18,978 bases of DNA from assembly GCA_903827735.1 (NCBI GenBank), contig CAIKJM010000556.1, positions 1-18,978 of the forward strand. Direction: 5' to 3'. A model generated the notes under the pieces. That model did no database searches. It was not told the DNA's origin and was given only the letters and a program-made list of their open reading frames with translations. Made by a program: the position numbers and the translations under genes. The DNA comes from an uncultured Rhodanobacter sp. Lineage in GTDB: Bacteria; Pseudomonadota; Gammaproteobacteria; Xanthomonadales; Rhodanobacteraceae. Of this stretch, positions 14,917 to 18,978 are shown piece after piece (positions within the stretch are counted from its first letter, which is position 1; each line of letters begins with the position of its first letter).

Positions 14917-16481
14917 GCGGATCTCTCCCGCGGACGATCGGCGTGCGATGAGGCTGAAGCCGCGCGGGTGCGTGCATCGCGCCGGAGGTTTTTTCGCGGA
15001 CGCGTGTTGAACCAGGCCAGCCAGGCAAAGCCGAAGCCCAAGGCGAAGGCCGTGGCGTCGATGCCGACGAGAACCCAGTCGTGATCGGCGATGCTGGCAG
15101 GCAGGCTGCTGAGCGGCTCGGTCAGCGCGTTCAGCACCGGCAGCGCAATCAGCAAGGCGGCCGTCGTGCCAAACAGATCGCGCCATGGCTTGCCGGCGCG
15201 CAGACGCAGCACGGCCCATATCGCGGCGAGCAGCCACACGGCGTAAAAGCTTTGCGCTTCCCAGTCGGCCCGAGCGGCCAGGTTGTCGGGGAGCATGCGG
15301 TTGGCCCAGAGCAGGGCGACGCTCGCCAGGGGCATGCCGGCTATGACGGCAACATTCAGCGCGCGCACCAGCCCATAACCGGAGCGCAGTCCGGCCGCTA
15401 CCGCCTGCCGATGGCGCTTTTCGATCCAGACCTGCGCGGCGGTGGCGAGCATCACGCAGCCGGCGGCGCCGAGCAGAAAGTACAGCCAGCGAATGGCCGC
15501 GCCGCCGAACTGCACGCGATGCAGTCCGCTCAGGAACTGGTAGGTGCGATAGGCAGCCGGTGGGCTCGCGCTCTCACCGCGGAAGTGGCCATCGGTGCCG
15601 TCGTAGATCAGCGTGCGACGGCCGCCAGCGACCTCATCGTTACCGGACGCCAGCGCGCTGATCGTGATCGAGGCATCGTGGACGTGCGCAATCTCCAGAT
15701 ACTGCACCGGCCCGCCAAGGCGTTGCACAGCGTCGTCGAGAACCTCGTTGAGCGACGCTACCCGGCTTGGCGGTCGATGTTGCTCGACCGGGTGCGGTGC
15801 GCCGGACAGCGCTTCGTAATAGGCGGCCAGGTCGCCGTGATAGCCGATCTCTACGCCGGCCGTCATATAGGTGGACATCATGATGATCACGCCGGTGTAG
15901 GCGATCATCAGATGAAACGGCAGACCCAGTACGCCGGTGAGGTTGTGTCCGTCCAGCCACGCTCGCTGGCCCCCGGACTGCGGCCGGAACACAAAAAAAT
16001 CCTTGAATACGCGCCGATGAATGATCACGCCGGTCACCAGCGCTAGCAGCATCAGCATGCCGGCCAGGCCCACCAGATAGACGCCGGGCGTGCCGGACTG
16101 CAGGTTGTAATGCAGGATGAAAAAGAAATTGCCGCCGGCGGTTGGCGGGATCAGCGTTCCGTCGCGCGGATTCAGGGCGACATACATAGTCGGTTCGCCC
16201 GGCTCGAAAACAAAGCCGCGAATCGACGGATCGCGCGTGCTAGGCGGATTGAGATAAAGCGTCTCGGCGTGCGGCGCCATCTCGCGCAAAGTGGCCGCAG
16301 CCGCATCCATCGCGATCGGTCCCGGTGCGAGCTGGTGCAGCACTGGACGCATCCAGTAGTCCAGTTCCTTGTCGAAGCAGGCCAGCGTGCCGCCAAGGAA
16401 AATCGCAAACAGCACCCAGCTCACGATCAGGCCTGCCCAGGTATGCAGCCACGCCATCGATTGCACGAAGCGGCCTCTCAT
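14913..16481 (-). CDS. PepSY-associated inner-membrane protein, probable ferric-siderophore reductase
   Basis: A 522-residue integral membrane protein of the PepSY_TM family. It opens with L-H-T-W-A-G-L-I-V-S-W-V-L-F (His13 in the first helix), has a large periplasmic loop with PepSY-like segments, then D-G-H-N-L-T-G-V-L-G-L-P-F-H-L in the second and third helices and G-L-H-R-V-Q-F-G-G near the fourth. The paired His residues can ligate haem. About four further helices make the C-terminal ~150 residues, so it is longer than the basic four-helix form (~380 residues). The family includes P. aeruginosa FpvG, which frees iron from pyoverdine by reduction; a similar role here is inferred from the neighbouring siderophore receptor. 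It starts 10 nt after the DUF3649 stop and overlaps DUF3325 by 4 nt. Confidence 0.88.
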   Translation of the reverse strand: MRGRFVQSMAWLHTWAGLIVSWVLFAIFLGGTLACFDKELDYWMRPVLHQLAPGPIAMDAAAATLREMAPHAETLYLNPPSTRDPSIRGFVFEPGEPTMYVALNPRDGTLIPPTAGGNFFFILHYNLQSGTPGVYLVGLAGMLMLLALVTGVIIHRRVFKDFFVFRPQSGGQRAWLDGHNLTGVLGLPFHLMIAYTGVIIMMSTYMTAGVEIGYHGDLAAYYEALSGAPHPVEQHRPPSRVASLNEVLDDAVQRLGGPVQYLEIAHVHDASITISALASGNDEVAGGRRTLIYDGTDGHFRGESASPPAAYRTYQFLSGLHRVQFGGAAIRWLYFLLGAAGCVMLATAAQVWIEKRHRQAVAAGLRSGYGLVRALNVAVIAGMPLASVALLWANRMLPDNLAARADWEAQSFYAVWLLAAIWAVLRLRAGKPWRDLFGTTAALLIALPVLNALTEPLSSLPASIADHDWVLVGIDATAFALGFGFAWLAWFNTRPRKNLRRDARTRAASASSHADRPRERSA

Positions 16482-16491
16482 CGACGCGCGC

Positions 16492-16821
16492 TCACGGACG
16501 CATGCCGCAGTCGCGCCACGTCATGGCGAGTCCGAGCATCACGGCACCCGCCGCCAGCACGGTCCACCAGCCGCGCCACGCACTGCGCGCGGCGAACACC
16601 CAGATCGCCACTGCCGTCCACACCACGAAACTGAGCAGGCTGGCGGTCACCGCGCGGTTGATCCGGTTCATCGGCAGCACGATGGTGAGCAGGGCGGCGC
16701 TGGCGTAGGCGACCAGATAACCACCGAACAACGCAGCGGTCGTTCTCGAAAAGACCGCCCATCGATAACGCGCGGTTGTCGGCTGGCGTCGTTTCAGGTG
16801 GCCGCTGGGTGCTTCGGACAT
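16492..16821 (-). CDS. DUF3649 small membrane protein, first gene of the iron operon
   Basis: A 109-residue protein with about three membrane helices. The opening R-Y-R-W-A-V-F-S-R-T-T-A-A-L-F-G-G-Y, the central N-R-A-V-T-A-S-L-L-S-F-V-V-W-T-A-V-A-I-W-V-F-A-A-R-S and the following A-W-R-G-W-W match the DUF3649 family, annotated as iron-uptake associated because it sits next to PepSY proteins and TonB receptors. The ATG at 16821 gives the usual family length. The frame stays open upstream to 17070, through the promoter region, but that part is Arg/Thr/Pro-rich, lacks the look of protein and would start inside the Fur-like palindrome. Expression should be controlled by the site at 17045-17079. 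Confidence 0.85.
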   Translation of the reverse strand: MSEAPSGHLKRRQPTTARYRWAVFSRTTAALFGGYLVAYASAALLTIVLPMNRINRAVTASLLSFVVWTAVAIWVFAARSAWRGWWTVLAAGAVMLGLAMTWRDCGMRP

Positions 16822-17044
16822 GCGTGCGTAGATTCGATAAGTGAGAGGCGTCGTTCGGGCTTGCCGCGGCGTCGTCACAACCGCGCCCGCGCCGGAGGCG
16901 CAAGCGGCCGGTCTGATGCGGATGTGGCAGGAGTGACGTGGCGTCGCCGCGGTCGTGGTTGGGTTTTCCCGAAGCCAAACGTTTGAACGCAGGCGCATCG
17001 TGGCGCGGCTGGTCGGACGTTGCGTGGGAAGCCTGTCGACTATT
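16822..17044. other. leader region of the iron operon
   Basis: Between the first codon of DUF3649 and the Fur-like palindrome lie ~220 bases, all predicted 5' untranslated leader (about 214 nt from the predicted start near 17035). I see no recognised riboswitch. A 10-bp palindrome CAAACGTTTG sits at 16976-16985. A possible in-frame ATG for DUF3649 at 17004 lacks a ribosome-binding site. Confidence 0.45.
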
Positions 17045-17070
17045 AAATAGTTATTACGAATGATTCGCAA
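17042..17070 (-). promoter_or_regulatory. sigma-70-like promoter of the iron operon
   Basis: On the minus strand TTGCGA (17070-17065; 4 of 6 to the -35 consensus) is followed after exactly 17 bp by TTTAAT (17047-17042; 5 of 6 to TATAAT). The start would fall near 17035. Both hexamers and the spacer lie inside or at the edge of the palindrome at 17045-17079, the arrangement expected for repression by steric block. Confidence 0.65.
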
Positions 17071-17079
17071 TAACTATTT
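17045..17079. promoter_or_regulatory. 35-bp palindrome with Fur-box-like core
   Basis: Arms AAATAGTTATT and AATAACTATTT flank the core CGAATGATTCG; 16 of 17 base pairs around the centre at 17062 are complementary (only 17056/17068 fails). The core GAAT-N-ATTC and the AT-rich flanks with spaced AAT/ATT steps fit the Fur operator (overlapping 7-1-7 units), here in an extended form that could hold two or more Fur dimers. It lies between the iron operon on the left and the transglycosylase gene on the right, and covers the predicted operon promoter. Fur as the binding protein is inferred from operon content plus core. Confidence 0.75.
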
Positions 17080-17135
17080 TGCATTGCATCCGTGGTGACT
17101 TGGCTTGCCCGAGACCTTTCGTCAGACTCGCGCTC

Positions 17136-18326
17136 ATGAATGCTGTCGTCCGCCGAGACGAGCGCTCCGGTGCTCACTCTCGCTCAAAACGCTTGTTTGC
17201 GGCCGCCTTGGTCGGCTGCCTGCTGTGGACGGGCGGCTGTTTTTTGCGGCAAGAGTTCTCGCTGGCTCATGCCGGCTCGCTCTATCACTGCACGGGCGTC
17301 AACGGAGAAGCGGTTTTCAGCAGCACTACGGCGGGGTATCGCGGCTGCAAGAAGATCGCCACCTTCGCTTCGGCGCCAGCAGCGGCGCGCCCAAAGATAA
17401 AAAATCTTCCCGTCTCGCTAAATCTCGTCAGCGGATCCGTGACGACGACGGCGCGGAGTATCGCTGCCGACGGTATCGATCCTGTGTCGTTTGATCGGGT
17501 GGTTGCCGGCATCGAAGCTGGGGGGCATACCGCCGGCGACATGACGGCACAGCGCGCCTCGCTCGTCGGTGTGCAGGGGTCGGTGGAAACCACGGCGAAG
17601 CTATTGCTGCCACCGGTGCCCAGCGCCGCTGTTGACGCCGTCGCTGCCATCCAGCCGGGTTATCACGAATCAAAAGAGGCCACGACGCCGCTACTTGAGA
17701 TCGATAAGAACGGCAACCGCGTGCGACGCGGTTCGACCTATCGCGTCGTTCGCTCCGACGGCGTGGTGGAGTACACCAACGTGCCGCCGGTGCACCTGAA
17801 AGGCAATACGGTCACGATGCTTTTCAGCTACACCGAAATCGAAACCTGCATGGCCTGCAATCTGCATTCGCCGATTCACTGGGGAAGTACGGCGCTCAAC
17901 CTCACCGCGTATGCCGATGTGATTCGTGCGGCGAGCATCGAATACGGTGTGGACGAAGCGTTTCTGCGCGCGATCATCCACGCCGAAAGCGCGTTCAACC
18001 CGCGCGCGCTGTCGATCAAGGGCGCGCAAGGGCTGATGCAGCTGATGCCGGCCACCGCCAGCGACATGGGCGTGCTGGACGCGTTCGATACGAGCCAGAA
18101 CATTCGCGGCGGCGCGCGCTATCTCGGCCTGCTGCTGCACGACTTCAACGGCAACGAGCAACTGGCCGCGGCGGCTTACAACGCAGGTCCCGGCGCCGTG
18201 GTGCGCTACAGCGGTGTGCCGCCGTATGCCGAAACGCAGGTCTATGTCGAACGTGTGGGCACGTTGCGCAAACGCTACGGTGCGGCGATCCATCCGCCGC
18301 TCACCTCGTCGAACGGGTCTGGTTGA
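17136..18326 (+). CDS. secreted lytic transglycosylase (SLT domain, with DUF4124-like segments)
   Basis: A 396-residue exported protein. An N-terminal signal sequence (K-R-L-F-A-A-A-L-V-G-C-L-L-W...) likely ends at A-H-A, residue ~46; W-T-G-G-C is a poor lipobox. Two short segments that look like DUF4124 follow: S-L-Y-H-C-T-G-V-N-G-E-A-V-F (~48-61) and T-Y-R-V-V-R-S-D-G-V-V-E-Y-T (~220), separated by a low-complexity linker. Residues ~265-385 are the SLT domain with catalytic Glu284 (I-H-A-E-S-A-F-N-P), G-L-M-Q-L-M-P-A-T-A and A-A-Y-N-A-G-P-G-A-V. The enzyme cleaves the MurNAc-GlcNAc bond with 1,6-anhydro formation in periplasmic peptidoglycan. The ATG at 17136 is chosen because an earlier in-frame ATG (17079) starts at the edge of the Fur-like palindrome and would displace the signal sequence. 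Confidence 0.9.
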   Translation: MNAVVRRDERSGAHSRSKRLFAAALVGCLLWTGGCFLRQEFSLAHAGSLYHCTGVNGEAVFSSTTAGYRGCKKIATFASAPAAARPKIKNLPVSLNLVSGSVTTTARSIAADGIDPVSFDRVVAGIEAGGHTAGDMTAQRASLVGVQGSVETTAKLLLPPVPSAAVDAVAAIQPGYHESKEATTPLLEIDKNGNRVRRGSTYRVVRSDGVVEYTNVPPVHLKGNTVTMLFSYTEIETCMACNLHSPIHWGSTALNLTAYADVIRAASIEYGVDEAFLRAIIHAESAFNPRALSIKGAQGLMQLMPATASDMGVLDAFDTSQNIRGGARYLGLLLHDFNGNEQLAAAAYNAGPGAVVRYSGVPPYAETQVYVERVGTLRKRYGAAIHPPLTSSNGSG

Positions 18327-18369
18327 GCGATGCTCGACTGGAGTGCTCTGTGCGCTTCGGCAGGAAAGC

Positions 18370-18978
18370 TCAGTTGGTCACCACCGGCGCGGCGTTCGTC
18401 ATCGCTGGGCGCTGAGTCAGGGTCACATCGAGATGGAACGGGCTGCCGTTGCGCAGGCCCGCCACCTCGACCGTGCTGCCGGGCTTGATGGCGGCCTCGC
18501 GCCGGCGCAGGTCGGCCGGATCGAGAATGTCATCGCTGCCGATTTTCAGCAGGATGTCGCGGGGTTGGATGCCCGCCTGGGCAGCCGGACCGCCGGGTGT
18601 GACGTCGGTGACCTGTACACCGCGTGCCGCCGACGGCAGACCGCTGTCGGCAGCGACCGGCACGAAGGCGTAGTTGGCGCCCATCCAGCCGCGTACCACG
18701 TGGCCGCTGGCGATGATCTGATCCAACACCTTCTGCGCGGTAGCGACCGGGATGGCGAAGCCGATGCCCTCGGCACCGGCGGCCTTGCCGATGAGCAAGG
18801 TGTTGATGCCGATCAGCTCGCCCTTGGTATTGATCAGCGCGCCGCCGGAGTTGCCCAGGTTGATCGCCGCGTCGGTCTGGATGAAGTCCTCGGCGCTGGA
18901 GCTGTTGAGCTGGCGGCCGACTGCGCTGACGATGCCCATGGTCACCGTCTGATTGAGGCCCAGCGGATTGCCGATCGC
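18370..18978 (-). CDS. DegS/DegQ-type periplasmic serine protease, C-terminal part (runs off window)
   Basis: The last ~202 codons of an HtrA-family protease are visible; the gene continues past the right edge. The fragment begins in A-I-G-N-P-L-G-L-N-Q-T-V-T-M-G-I-V-S. It contains the catalytic serine loop I-N-L-G-N-S-G-G-A-L-I-N and the following G-E-L-I-G-I-N-T, then a single PDZ domain (G-W-M-G-A-N-Y... to V-D-V-T-L-T-Q). After this PDZ only ~12 residues remain, so the protein has one PDZ, as in DegS/AlgW, not two as in DegP/DegQ. A DegS-like role in sigma-E signalling by cleaving RseA is plausible but depends on the missing N terminus. The gene is convergent with the transglycosylase, 43 bp apart, without an obvious terminator. 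Confidence 0.93.
   Translation of the reverse strand, partial: AIGNPLGLNQTVTMGIVSAVGRQLNSSSAEDFIQTDAAINLGNSGGALINTKGELIGINTLLIGKAAGAEGIGFAIPVATAQKVLDQIIASGHVVRGWMGANYAFVPVAADSGLPSAARGVQVTDVTPGGPAAQAGIQPRDILLKIGSDDILDPADLRRREAAIKPGSTVEVAGLRNGSPFHLDVTLTQRPAMTNAAPVVTN

Noticed and set aside
16976..16985. Palindrome CAAACGTTTG in the iron-operon leader
   Set aside because: Only 10 bp, no neighbouring copies and no known regulator matched; it could easily be chance.
17221..17255. Possible lipoprotein signal (W-T-G-G-C) in the transglycosylase
   Set aside because: The lipobox lacks the usual Leu at -3 and small residue pattern, and a good signal peptidase I site (A-H-A) follows; lipidation is unlikely but not excluded.

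Overview
The window looks like chromosomal DNA of a GC-rich gammaproteobacterium of the Xanthomonadales, most likely the Rhodanobacteraceae (Dyella/Rhodanobacter/Luteibacter type). This is inferred from the gene content (tandem type IV pilins, secreted S9 peptidase, DUF3649/PepSY/DUF3325 iron module) and the protein sequences; no 16S or other formal marker is present. I see no mobile element, CRISPR array, tRNA or rRNA.

Layout. (1) Positions 1-3000, all minus strand and visibly poorer in GC than the rest: the start of a second type IV pilin-like gene (cut by the window edge), a strong terminator, the pilin gene pilA with an excellent sigma-54 promoter about 120 nt upstream, and a membrane acyltransferase fused to an SGNH domain. 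(2) 3163-5295, plus strand: a secreted S9 prolyl-oligopeptidase-family peptidase, closed by a hairpin terminator shared with the convergent corA. (3) 5374-12181, minus strand: miaB, a GNAT acetyltransferase, phoH/ybeZ, ybeY, corC/ybeX, a DUF4105 membrane protein, and corA. This is the widespread miaB-ybeZ-ybeY-ybeX cluster of RNA modification and maturation genes with two changes. A GNAT gene is translationally coupled between miaB and ybeZ (GTGA and ATGA overlaps). A DUF4105 (Lnb-type) protein stands where enterobacteria and pseudomonads carry lnt. (4) 12350-17079, minus strand: a compact four-gene iron operon, DUF3649 - PepSY membrane protein - DUF3325 - TonB-dependent siderophore receptor, preceded by a near-perfect 35-bp palindrome with a Fur-like core that completely covers a sigma-70-like promoter. 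(5) 17136-18326, plus strand: a secreted lytic transglycosylase whose start lies only 57 bp from that palindrome. (6) 18370-18978, minus strand: the C-terminal part of a DegS/DegQ-type periplasmic serine protease, running off the right edge.

How they work together. The iron operon should form one unit: outer-membrane uptake of a ferric siderophore plus an inner-membrane PepSY protein with two small helpers, likely for iron release or reduction. The miaB cluster couples tRNA modification with 16S rRNA maturation and a CorC-type envelope/ion protein. No clearly new system is evident. The most interesting points are the DUF4105 gene in the lnt position, the coupled GNAT gene, the Fur-like palindrome between the iron operon and a transglycosylase, and the terminator placed just before the second pilin gene.
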